Positions 1-6,229 of a stretch of DNA of 12,463 nt are shown piece by piece (the stretch's first letter is position 1; each line of letters begins with the position of its first letter). The notes under the pieces are model-generated. The model did no database searches. It was given only the letters and a program-made list of their open reading frames with translations, and was not told where the DNA came from. The stretch is from the NCBI GenBank assembly GCA_003565035.1, contig PXDP01000166.1, positions 1-12,463 on the forward strand, written 5' to 3'. This DNA is from PVC group bacterium (GTDB taxonomy: Bacteria; Verrucomicrobiota; Kiritimatiellia; SS1-B-03-39; UBA6053). Made by a program: the position numbers and the translations under genes.

Positions 1-1012
1 TCACCTCGGGAATGGCTTCCAGCCCCAGGGCTTTCAACGCGGCAACGGTCCGCGCCACCGCCGGCTCCGCTTCGGAAATGCGGAAGGCGTGATAATCCTT
101 GTGACAGATAAATTCAACGATTCCGGCCCTGCCTTTGCTGCTTACCACCGATGCCGCCGCCTCCTCAAAGCAGCGCGTGATGGTCCCCGTAATTTCTTCC
201 AGGAACGCGGGGTCATGACTGCGCGACTCCCCTTTAATCCACACCTTGTCGGTCACCTGATTGGTGGCTTCCCCGCCCTCGATCACGCCGACATTGCTGG
301 TGCCTTTGCGGCCCTCTTTCTCAATCAGACCAAAATACCCCAATTCCGAAATCCGCGCAATCGCCCGCGCCGCAATCAGTGCGGCGGAAACCCCATGCTC
401 CGGATGAACCCCGGCATGGGCCGAAATCCCTTTGAGGTTCACCTCCCAGCGGTGGGCACCGATCGCACCGACAATCACCCGGCGCGGATCCCCGGAATCA
501 ATGTTAAACCCCATCACCGGATGCCCCAAGTCCGCGGGATTGACTTCTTTGGCACCCCACAGTCCGATTTCCTCACCCACGGAAAAGATCAGCGTCAGCG
601 GCGGATGCGGCAGAGCTTCCCGCAGCAGCGTCTCCGCCAGCACCAGCATCGCCGCACAGGCGGTGCGGTTGTCCGCCCCCAGGGCCGTATCGCCTGCCGG
701 CACAATCCGGTCGCCCTCCCGTTTCGGCACCGCCCCGCGGCACAGCGGCACCGTATCCATGTGCCCCGAAAACATCAGCCGATCCCCCGGAACCGTTCCC
801 GGCAGGGTCACAATCAAATTCCCCATTTCAAAATCGCCGGGAATGCGGGTGTGCGCATCATCCTCCCGGATCCATTCCTCCGCACATCCGGCCGCAACCA
901 GACGGCTCTTAAGCAAATCCGCCACCGCCCGCTCGCGCCCGCTGGCACCGGGCACCGCCAACAACTCCATTAACTGCTCCACCGCGCGCGCTTCATTCAG
1001 GGGCTCATTCAT
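1..1012 (-). CDS. M20-family metallopeptidase, peptidase T-like (C-terminus cut by window edge)
   Basis: Likely a cytoplasmic two-metal aminopeptidase or dipeptidase of the M20/M25/M40 family; exact substrate unknown. Read from 1012 leftward, 337 codons are present. Metal-site motifs are visible: HMDTV (His84, Asp86), GADNR (Asp114), the catalytic and metal pair in VGEEIG (Glu147/Glu148) and IDSG (Asp172). The dimerisation or lid domain begins near SAHAGVHPEHG (about 197-207). This order and the SAHAGV-PE-G signature resemble the PepT-like branch (B. subtilis YqjE type) more than ArgE/DapE. The last metal ligand, expected in the C-terminal tens of residues, lies outside the window. The ATG overlaps the dciA stop (ATGA) and has an AGGAGA ribosome-binding site, which fixes the start and implies translational coupling. 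Family assignment is firm; peptide specificity is inference. Confidence 0.88.
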   Translation of the reverse strand, partial: MNEPLNEARAVEQLMELLAVPGASGRERAVADLLKSRLVAAGCAEEWIREDDAHTRIPGDFEMGNLIVTLPGTVPGDRLMFSGHMDTVPLCRGAVPKREGDRIVPAGDTALGADNRTACAAMLVLAETLLREALPHPPLTLIFSVGEEIGLWGAKEVNPADLGHPVMGFNIDSGDPRRVIVGAIGAHRWEVNLKGISAHAGVHPEHGVSAALIAARAIARISELGYFGLIEKEGRKGTSNVGVIEGGEATNQVTDKVWIKGESRSHDPAFLEEITGTITRCFEEAAASVVSSKGRAGIVEFICHKDYHAFRISEAEPAVARTVAALKALGLEAIPEV

Positions 1013-1395
1013 ACATCTTCTCCTGGGTCAATGGTAAATCTCAGTTCCCGCACCGACTCCGCGCCGAAGCGCTCGCGGATGCGCTTTAAAAGGGTTCGGC
1101 TGGCAAAACGCTGCATTTCCGCCAGCCATACATTATGGTCCACATAGACGGTCAAGCGCCCGGCCTCCCAGCGTCCGGGCCGGGAATGCTTGGCATTGGC
1201 TTTGCCCACCAGGGCTTCCCAGACCGGTGACAATTCCGCCAGCCGGGATTCGCTTTCCAGTCCCATGTCCTTCAGGACATCCGGCATGATCTGGTCCAGC
1301 CGGTGAATCCGGGGCGGCGGTTTGAACGTATAATCCGCAGCCAGATGGTAGCGCTCACGCTGAAGCTGCTGCCATCCGGGATCCGGCGTGTTCAT
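1009..1395 (-). CDS. dciA: DciA-type helicase-associated protein (DUF721)
   Basis: A 128-residue DUF721 protein. In bacteria lacking DnaC/DnaI, DciA interacts with the replicative helicase DnaB and helps load it. The DUF721 core is visible: the amphipathic stretch around IMPDVLKDMG, then LSPVWEALVGKANAKHSRP, then the strand-rich part LTVYVDHNVWLAEMQRF and the LLKRIRERFG helix, ending FTIDPGEDV. The length is ordinary for a short DciA. It starts 15 bp after the oxyR-like stop and its TGA overlaps the peptidase ATG, so the three genes look co-transcribed. The upstream region has only a weak GGCAG-like ribosome-binding site. DciA homologues are often near dnaA or recF; here it sits beside a redox regulator and a peptidase. 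DciA function is from the family and not shown by the sequence. Confidence 0.8.
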   Translation of the reverse strand: MNTPDPGWQQLQRERYHLAADYTFKPPPRIHRLDQIMPDVLKDMGLESESRLAELSPVWEALVGKANAKHSRPGRWEAGRLTVYVDHNVWLAEMQRFASRTLLKRIRERFGAESVRELRFTIDPGEDV

Positions 1396-1410
1396 GGACT
1401 GCCGCGTGAT

Positions 1411-2292
1411 TTACTTGTTTTTGGCGCGGATAATGTCGGCCAGGAATTCGCCCAGCGGATTGCGCACCCGTCCGGCGTGCCAGTACACGGAAATTTCGCG
1501 CGTGGGAGCTTTGCCACTGAAGTTCTTGATCACGCAGGGACCGCTTGGTCCCTTTTTCACAAACATTTCCGGCACCAGACTCAGGCCCATGTCCAGAGCC
1601 ACCAGGTTATAGAGGGTGGTCAATTGACTGGTGGAACAGGTGACATTCCGGGCGATGCCTTCGGCTTTGCAGAACGCATCAATCTGGGAACTCAGGCAGT
1701 GCATCGGCTGCAGGACAATCGCGTCCTGCCCCTGAAGCATACTCATCTTGAGTTCACCACCCTGCGCCAGGGGATGTTTCGGCGGCAGAATCGCAAACAG
1801 TTCCTCAACAAAAAGAGACTCGCACACCAAATGATCCTCCTCCACCGGCGGACTCATGATGGCACAGTCAATTTCCGCCCGCACAAGCTTTTGAACCAGA
1901 CGGTCCGTTGTGTCTTCGGTAATGTGCAGCCCGGCCTCCGGAAAACGCTTACGCAGCTCGCTGAGCGCCTCGGGAAGCAGAAACGGCGCAATGGTCGGAA
2001 TGGCACCGATGGTGAGGGTGCCTTTGCCCTGCACCACGTCCTGCTGCACGGCGTTACTCGCGGAATTCACTTCCGCAAGGATACGCTGGGCACGGGGCAG
2101 AAGAATCCGGCCCGAAGGGGTCATTTGCACCGTACGGCCCAGACGGTCAAACAAACGCTGACCGAGTTCATCCTCCAATTTGAGGATTTGCTGACTCAAA
2201 GACGGCTGGGTAATCCCGCACCGTTCGGCACCGCGACTGAAGGAGCCGGTTTCCGCAACCGAAACAAAATAACGTAATTGATGTAGTTCCAT
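1411..2292 (-). CDS. oxyR: OxyR-type LysR transcriptional regulator
   Basis: A LysR-family regulator of about 293 residues. The N-terminal winged helix-turn-helix is clear (MELHQLRYFVSVAETGSF...GITQPSLSQQI), followed by the linker helix and a periplasmic-binding-like sensor domain from about residue 91. The sensor contains HCLSSQIDAFC: two cysteines nine residues apart in the same context as the peroxide-sensing Cys199/Cys208 of E. coli OxyR. With the start at 2292 they fall at exactly 199 and 208, a reason to prefer it over the ATG at 2301, three codons upstream. Neither start has a clear Shine-Dalgarno sequence. It should sense H2O2 by disulfide formation and activate peroxide-defence genes, but no catalase, AhpC or Dps gene is in the window. 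It is divergent from the methyltransferase gene across 88 bp and heads the dciA-peptidase run. Redox role is strongly suggested by the cysteine pair. Confidence 0.88.
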   Translation of the reverse strand: MELHQLRYFVSVAETGSFSRGAERCGITQPSLSQQILKLEDELGQRLFDRLGRTVQMTPSGRILLPRAQRILAEVNSASNAVQQDVVQGKGTLTIGAIPTIAPFLLPEALSELRKRFPEAGLHITEDTTDRLVQKLVRAEIDCAIMSPPVEEDHLVCESLFVEELFAILPPKHPLAQGGELKMSMLQGQDAIVLQPMHCLSSQIDAFCKAEGIARNVTCSTSQLTTLYNLVALDMGLSLVPEMFVKKGPSGPCVIKNFSGKAPTREISVYWHAGRVRNPLGEFLADIIRAKNK

Positions 2293-2301
2293 AGCCCGCA
2301 T

Positions 2302-2380
2302 CTATATGTTGAATGAGTGGTATTGCAAGTCTAAGAGATAAAGAATTGCAAAATCTATCGTTTAAAAATATACCAGCCCA
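2302..2380. promoter_or_regulatory. Divergent promoter region with candidate LysR operator
   Basis: This AT-rich stretch separates the divergent regulator and methyltransferase genes in otherwise GC-rich DNA. The heptamer ATTGCAA, containing the palindrome TTGCAA, occurs at 2322-2328 and 2345-2351, 23 bp apart or about two helical turns, as expected of LysR-type sites. CTAT half-sites typical of OxyR boxes occur at 2302-2305 and 2355-2358, but the full four-half-site OxyR pattern is not seen. For the rightward gene, TTGCAA (2346-2351) and TATACC (2369-2374) with a 17-bp spacer could be -35 and -10 elements. The start site would then fall at or next to the ATG. All of this is pattern reading only. 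Confidence 0.4.
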
Positions 2381-3367
2381 ATGCAATCCCCACCGAATCT
2401 AACCGAACTTGCGTCCCGCTACTGGGAATCCGCCGCCCTGAACGCCGCCGTATCGCTGGGTTTGTTTCCGTTCCTCTCGGAAACTCCGGCCACCGCCGAA
2501 GCGGTCAGTGAAGGGCTCAACTGCGCCCAACAGCATACCGAGGCGCTCCTCGACAGCCTCTGCGGGCTGGGTGTTCTCTCCAAAAAGGACGATAAATACA
2601 CCCTGCCGGAGGCACTCAAGCCACTGCTGGACCCGTCCTCACCGGATTGCCTGCTTGGTGCGCTGGCCTTTAACGCCGATTTGTTTCAGTTATGGGGAAA
2701 ATTGCCGGAATGTGTCCAATCCGGTCAGCCTGTCCTGCCTGCCAACCCGCATCTCGGCAGTGATCCGGCCCGAACCCGGCGTTTTGTGGAGGGCATGCAC
2801 AGCCGCGCGGGCATCATGGCCCGGGGACTTCTGCCCGCCATCGTTCCCGAACCGCACAGCCGCATTCTCGATGTCGGGGGCGGGCCGGGAACTTTCAGCG
2901 TCAAACTCCTCGAACGCGATGCCACACTCTCCGCAACCGTGCTCGATCTTCCCCCCGTCGTCCAGGCGGCAGCGGAAATTCATGCCGGAAACCCGGTGCT
3001 GAACCGCCTCCGGTTCCAGGGCGGGGACTACCATACCGCCGACTATCCCGCCGATCAGGATCTTGTCCTCTATTGCGGCGCCCTCCACCAGGAACCCGAA
3101 GACGGTCTCCCGGCCCTGTTTACCCGGATGAAAGCCGCCCTGAAGCCCACAGGTTCTCTCTGTGTGGTCGACCTCATGGTCTCGGACGACCGCACACAAC
3201 CCGTCTATTCCGCGCTTTTTCAGCTCAACATGATGCTCATGCGCCCCGCCTCCCGGGTCCACAGCATCGGCGATGTTCAGTCGGTCCTTCGCGGAGCCGG
3301 GTTTTCTCCCGCCGCACCGGAGGAAATTTCCGGCACCCCCTACACCCTCATCCGCGCGACACCCTGA
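2381..3367 (+). CDS. SAM-dependent O-methyltransferase-like protein
   Basis: A 328-residue class I methyltransferase of the plant/bacterial small-molecule O-methyltransferase type (Methyltransf_2, acetylserotonin-OMT-like). Residues 1-85 form the winged-helix dimerisation domain seen in this family (ASRYWESAALNAAVSLGLF...LLDSLCGLGVLSKKDDKYTL). The SAM-binding fold starts at DVGGGPGTFS (164-173, motif I), followed by the acidic loop DLPPVV (189-194), GGDYH (214-218) and LYCGALHQEPED (230-241). His236 lies where the family's catalytic or near-catalytic LH motif sits. The substrate cannot be told. There is no Shine-Dalgarno sequence before the ATG. The stop is 1 bp from the next ATG, so it is probably co-transcribed with the alpha/beta hydrolase. 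It could be under control of the divergent OxyR-like regulator, which is inference from position. Confidence 0.85.
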   Translation: MQSPPNLTELASRYWESAALNAAVSLGLFPFLSETPATAEAVSEGLNCAQQHTEALLDSLCGLGVLSKKDDKYTLPEALKPLLDPSSPDCLLGALAFNADLFQLWGKLPECVQSGQPVLPANPHLGSDPARTRRFVEGMHSRAGIMARGLLPAIVPEPHSRILDVGGGPGTFSVKLLERDATLSATVLDLPPVVQAAAEIHAGNPVLNRLRFQGGDYHTADYPADQDLVLYCGALHQEPEDGLPALFTRMKAALKPTGSLCVVDLMVSDDRTQPVYSALFQLNMMLMRPASRVHSIGDVQSVLRGAGFSPAAPEEISGTPYTLIRATP

Positions 3368-3368
3368 T

Positions 3369-4199
3369 ATGCAGGCCCATCCCTCCGTCAATCTCCCCCG
3401 GGTCCTTCCCGTCTGGCCCGAAAACGAGCGGCCCCATGCCCAGGCCGACGACTTGGACTTTCCCCGGCTCACCTACTATCTGCCCAGCGAAGAATACCGC
3501 ACCGGCCAAACCGTGCTGATTCTCCCCGGCGGCGGGTACGGACTCGTTAGCAGCGCCAAAGAGGGACACCGACCGGCCCAGCTCCTCTGCGCCCATGGCA
3601 TTGCCGCCGCCGTGCTGGAATACCGCCACAGCCCCCGACGCTGGCCGGTTCCGCTGCTGGACGCGCAGCGGGCCCTGCGCATCTGCCGTCAGCAGGCCCT
3701 GGAAAACGGACTCCATCAGGATCAGGTCGGGGTCATGGGCTTTTCCGCCGGCGGCCATCTGGCCGGCACCCTGGCCATGCACCCGGAACACCCCGAATCC
3801 GCAATTGGCGGTGCGCTGGACGCCGTTTCCGGCCTCCCTGATTTTCAAATACTGATCTACCCGGTCGTCTCTTTTGTGGAACCCTATTCCCATTTCGGCT
3901 CCCGGGACAACCTCCTGGGGAAACCGGCGGACCCGGATCTGGCCCGGGCGCTGTCTCTGGAAACTTTAGCCGGGCCCCACGCCCCGCCCGCCTTCATTCT
4001 CCATGCACAGAATGATCAGTCGGTCCCGCCCGAAAACAGCCACCTGCTCGCGCAAACGCTCACCCGGCACGGCGTGAAAACCCAATTTCACCTCATCCCC
4101 GAAGGAGGCCACGGATTCGGCCTCGGCGCCAACCTCCCCTGGGGACGCTGGATGTTGGATTGGATCGCGTCGCCGTTGTCGAAGCGGTCCCCGCTTTGA
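3369..4199 (+). CDS. Alpha/beta hydrolase, BD-FAE/acetyl esterase-like
   Basis: A 276-residue serine hydrolase of the alpha/beta fold. The oxyanion-hole motif PGGGYG (53-58) precedes the nucleophile elbow GFSAGG (Ser126). The other triad members are probably Asp216 (HAQNDQSVP) and His248 (GGHGFG). This layout fits the feruloyl/acetyl-xylan esterase-like (BD-FAE, XynB-type esterase) proteins common in Bacteroidota and Verrucomicrobiota. There is no signal peptide, so it is likely cytoplasmic. I start it at 3369, just after the methyltransferase stop. An upstream in-frame ATG at 3273 would put the gene 95 bp into the methyltransferase, and the 32 extra residues are only a shadow of that gene. 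No Shine-Dalgarno sequence is visible, consistent with coupling to the gene before it. Substrate is unknown; de-esterification of sugars or of the methyltransferase product are both possible. Confidence 0.82.
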   Translation: MQAHPSVNLPRVLPVWPENERPHAQADDLDFPRLTYYLPSEEYRTGQTVLILPGGGYGLVSSAKEGHRPAQLLCAHGIAAAVLEYRHSPRRWPVPLLDAQRALRICRQQALENGLHQDQVGVMGFSAGGHLAGTLAMHPEHPESAIGGALDAVSGLPDFQILIYPVVSFVEPYSHFGSRDNLLGKPADPDLARALSLETLAGPHAPPAFILHAQNDQSVPPENSHLLAQTLTRHGVKTQFHLIPEGGHGFGLGANLPWGRWMLDWIASPLSKRSPL

Positions 4200-4263
4200 T
4201 CCCCCCCCGCTGAAAATCAAAAGACAACATTGAAAAATCCGCAAAGCGCGTCATAAGAGATCC
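4200..4263 (+). promoter_or_regulatory. Intergenic region with candidate pdxH promoter
   Basis: This short spacer opens with a run of eight C (4201-4208) directly after the hydrolase stop and then turns A-rich. TTGAAA (4230-4235) and CATAAG (4252-4257), 16 bp apart, resemble -35 and -10 boxes (five and four of six consensus bases). If real, transcription would begin within a few bases of the pdxH ATG. No terminator hairpin is visible. Read-through from the hydrolase gene is equally possible. Confidence 0.35.
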
Positions 4264-4914
4264 ATGTTTGGAATCACCGCCTGGATACACGCCGCGGGCT
4301 GCGTCAGCCGCCCCCTGAACCCCGAAGATCTCTCCCCCGATCCCTACGAGCAACTGACCCTGTGGCTGGACAAAGCCCGCCGGGCCCGGCTGCCCGAACC
4401 CAATGCCATGGCGGTCTGTTCCGTGGGCGAAGACGGCACACCCAGCCAGCGCATGGTGCTCATGAAGCACCACAGCCCCGAAAACGGCGTTTTATTTTAT
4501 ACCAACTACGCCAGCCGCAAGGCAAAGGAGCTGGAGGCGCATCCCAAAACCTCGCTGCTGATTCATTACCACCTTCTCCAACGGCAAATCCGCATGACCG
4601 GTCCGGTGGAGCGCGCCACCCGGGCGGAATCCGAAGCCTACTTTGCCACCCGCCCCCGCAGCAGTCAGCTCGGTGCCTGGGCCTCCCGTCAAAGCGACAT
4701 CCTGCCAGACCGCGCCACCTTCGAAGCCCGCTTCGAAAAGGTCAAAAAAGAGTTTGAAGGCAAAGACATCCCCTGCCCCGAGTTCTGGGGCGGCTACCGG
4801 GTCCGCCCCGACACCTTCGAGTTTTGGCAGGGACGCGCCTACCGGCTGCATGACCGCTTTGTGTACGCCCGCGATCCGGCAGGCGCCTGGACGATCACCC
4901 GCCTCTATCCCTGA
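4264..4914 (+). CDS. pdxH: Pyridoxamine 5'-phosphate oxidase
   Basis: FMN-dependent enzyme that oxidises pyridoxamine or pyridoxine 5'-phosphate to pyridoxal 5'-phosphate with O2, in B6 salvage and synthesis. The 216-residue protein matches the E. coli enzyme (218) nearly end to end: SQRMVLMKHH (61-70, FMN and substrate contacts), FYTNYASRKAKEL (78-90), RQIRMTGPVER, RPRSSQLGAWASRQS (130-144), FWGGYRV (174-180), EFWQG and the diagnostic RLHDRF (194-199), ending ITRLYP. The split-barrel FMN fold is complete. The first 20 residues do not show the R-x-x-Y motif that contacts substrate near the N-terminus of E. coli PdxH. An in-frame stop at 4231-4233 with no other start codon leaves little room for a longer form. 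The M23 peptidase gene follows 3 bp later. Product is near certain; the N-terminus is less so. Confidence 0.95.
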   Translation: MFGITAWIHAAGCVSRPLNPEDLSPDPYEQLTLWLDKARRARLPEPNAMAVCSVGEDGTPSQRMVLMKHHSPENGVLFYTNYASRKAKELEAHPKTSLLIHYHLLQRQIRMTGPVERATRAESEAYFATRPRSSQLGAWASRQSDILPDRATFEARFEKVKKEFEGKDIPCPEFWGGYRVRPDTFEFWQGRAYRLHDRFVYARDPAGAWTITRLYP

Positions 4915-4917
4915 GAT

Positions 4918-6066
4918 ATGCGTATTTCCCCTCTCAACCGCAGCCGCCTCCTGCGGACCGCACTGATTGTCCTCCCTGGGATTCTGCTGCTTGCGGTTTC
5001 CCGGCATCACCGCCGTCCCGTCCCAACCGCACTTCCGGAAACCGCGCCCAATGTCCAGCCGGTGACCCTGCCGGAACTTCTGTTGCCCGTTCCCGAACCC
5101 GAACGGGGTCTCCGCATCACCTTCCCCACCCCGCAGACCGCCCTGCACGATCTCGAAAATCCCGATGTCTTTATGCCCACCGCCTCCGGTCGGGTCATTT
5201 CCGCCCACTACGGCTCCACCCGCACCAACGCCGCCGGCAGAGCCACCTTCCATGAAGGCGTGGATATCGGCCCCACCCGGCGCGATCGCCGCGGGCACGC
5301 ACTCGACGAAATCTTCGCGGTGGCCGACGGACAGATTGCCTACATCAACCGGATCGCCGGAAATTCCACCTACGGGATCTATGTGGTCCTCACCCACGAC
5401 GAAGAAGACTTCGGCACCTATTACACCCTCTACGCCCACCTGGGCAGCGTTCCGCGCGACCTCCGCAACGGACAAAGCGTGCAGCGCGGGGATGTCATCG
5501 GCATCATGGGCCACACCTCCTCCTTCAACATTCCGCCGCAGCGGGCGCACCTGCATTTTGAAGTCGGCATGATTCTCAACCGCCATTTCGCGGTCTGGTA
5601 CCGTGGAAAACAACGTACGCCCGATCACGGGACGTATCACGGACACAACCTCAACGGACTCAACCCGCTGCGGCTGCTCCGCAATCTTGATCCCGAAAAC
5701 GACAACGCCCGCTTCAGCATTGCCGAAGCCCTGGAAGAAACCCAAACCGCCTTCACCCTGGCCCTGCACGCCCCCGGACAGCTCGATTATTTCCTCCGTC
5801 ATCCCACCCTCTGGGAAGGCCCGCCCTTCACCGGCGGGGTCATGGTGCTCGACCTCTGTGAAGCCGGCACCCCGCTGCGCGGACGCGCCGCCACCGCAGA
5901 GGAAGCCCAAAACGTCACCCGCGCCCGCCCGGCCGTGCTGGAGGTGGACACCGCGGTTCTCGGCCGCAATGGCCGACGTCAAATCCAGCGCAGCGGCAAC
6001 GCCTGGCAGCCCACCCCCGCCGGCCTCGAACACCTCGAAATCCTCACCTTCCGCGCCGGACGCTGA
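4918..6066 (+). CDS. Membrane-anchored M23 (LytM-type) peptidase
   Basis: A 382-residue protein with a basic N-terminus and hydrophobic segment (about 11-28, LLRTALIVLPGILLLAV), a signal anchor or uncleaved signal that places the rest outside the cytoplasm. A Pro-rich linker (about 34-65) leads into a peptidase_M23 domain (about 85-225). Its zinc ligands are visible: HEGVD (His112, Asp116), YAHL (His174) and HLHFE (His211, His213). All catalytic positions are present, so it is probably an active peptidoglycan endopeptidase and not a degenerate NlpD/EnvC-like activator. The C-terminal 150 residues are not recognised; they include TPDHGTYHGHNLNGLNPL and may bind substrate or a partner. The gene lies 3 bp after pdxH without its own Shine-Dalgarno sequence, so it is likely translated from the same mRNA. 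It is followed by paired palindromes. Confidence 0.88.
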   Translation: MRISPLNRSRLLRTALIVLPGILLLAVSRHHRRPVPTALPETAPNVQPVTLPELLLPVPEPERGLRITFPTPQTALHDLENPDVFMPTASGRVISAHYGSTRTNAAGRATFHEGVDIGPTRRDRRGHALDEIFAVADGQIAYINRIAGNSTYGIYVVLTHDEEDFGTYYTLYAHLGSVPRDLRNGQSVQRGDVIGIMGHTSSFNIPPQRAHLHFEVGMILNRHFAVWYRGKQRTPDHGTYHGHNLNGLNPLRLLRNLDPENDNARFSIAEALEETQTAFTLALHAPGQLDYFLRHPTLWEGPPFTGGVMVLDLCEAGTPLRGRAATAEEAQNVTRARPAVLEVDTAVLGRNGRRQIQRSGNAWQPTPAGLEHLEILTFRAGR

Positions 6067-6076
6067 GCCCCGGACC

Positions 6077-6127
6077 GTTTTCCGATGATCGGAAAACCGC
6101 CCCCCTCCTTTTCCGATCATCGGAAAA
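6077..6127. repeat. Two mirror-image palindromes (candidate intergenic repeat, terminator or binding site)
   Basis: Copy 1 is TTTTCCGATGATCGGAAAA (6078-6096), extended by a flanking G/C pair to 6077-6097. Copy 2 is TTTTCCGATCATCGGAAAA (6109-6127). Each is a perfect inverted repeat around a single central base. Copy 2 is the exact reverse complement of copy 1, so the pair also forms one larger inverted repeat across an 11-12 bp C-rich spacer. The centres lie 31 bp apart, about three helical turns. The hairpins follow the M23 peptidase by 10 bp and could stop transcription in either direction, since they carry A and T runs on both sides. Equally they could be binding sites for a dimeric protein or members of a dispersed repeat. 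The palindromes are seen directly; the role is inference. Confidence 0.75.
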
Positions 6128-6156
6128 CTCCCTAAAATCAAACATCAAATACCCAT

Positions 6157-6229
6157 CCGTGCAGACTTGCAAAAGTTGCGTCTGCATGGTGTATAGAGAC
6201 ATCTGATAACCCCTTACCCGGAGACCCGA
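6157..6229 (+). promoter_or_regulatory. Candidate PFK operon promoter overlapped by a strong dyad, plus ribosome-binding site
   Basis: A dyad runs from CCGTGCAGAC (6157-6166) to GTCTGCATGG (6180-6189). It forms ten base pairs with one G-T wobble, and a nested GCAA/TTGC stem (6169-6172 with 6176-6179) gives a 3-base loop. TTGCAA (6167-6172) and TATAGA (6192-6197), 19 bp apart, resemble -35 and -10 boxes, so the dyad would cover the -35 and spacer, where a repressor could act. If transcription starts further upstream, the same sequence would fold as a stem-loop in the leader. CGGAGA at 6219-6224 is a clear Shine-Dalgarno sequence for the ATG at 6230. No known riboswitch is recognised. Confidence 0.45.

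Noticed and set aside
89..973. Plus-strand frames of 294 and 201 codons at the left edge
   Set aside because: His/Arg/Pro-rich shadows of the M20 peptidase, whose minus-strand translation has all expected metal-site motifs.
1303..2277. 324-codon plus-strand frame opposite the LysR regulator
   Set aside because: Shadow of the OxyR-type gene; no recognisable domain.
2690..3472. 260-codon minus-strand frame opposite the methyltransferase
   Set aside because: Gly/Arg-rich shadow; it covers the methyltransferase SAM motif on the other strand.
4201..4208. Run of eight C after the hydrolase stop, considered as a phase-variation tract
   Set aside because: It lies outside coding sequence and away from the candidate promoter elements; nothing suggests slippage-controlled expression.
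4492..6141. 549-codon minus-strand frame opposite pdxH and the M23 peptidase
   Set aside because: Same register effect: pdxH and the M23 gene share a frame and lack TTA/CTA/TCA codons. The protein is Gly/Ala/Val-rich shadow sequence and crosses the palindromes.
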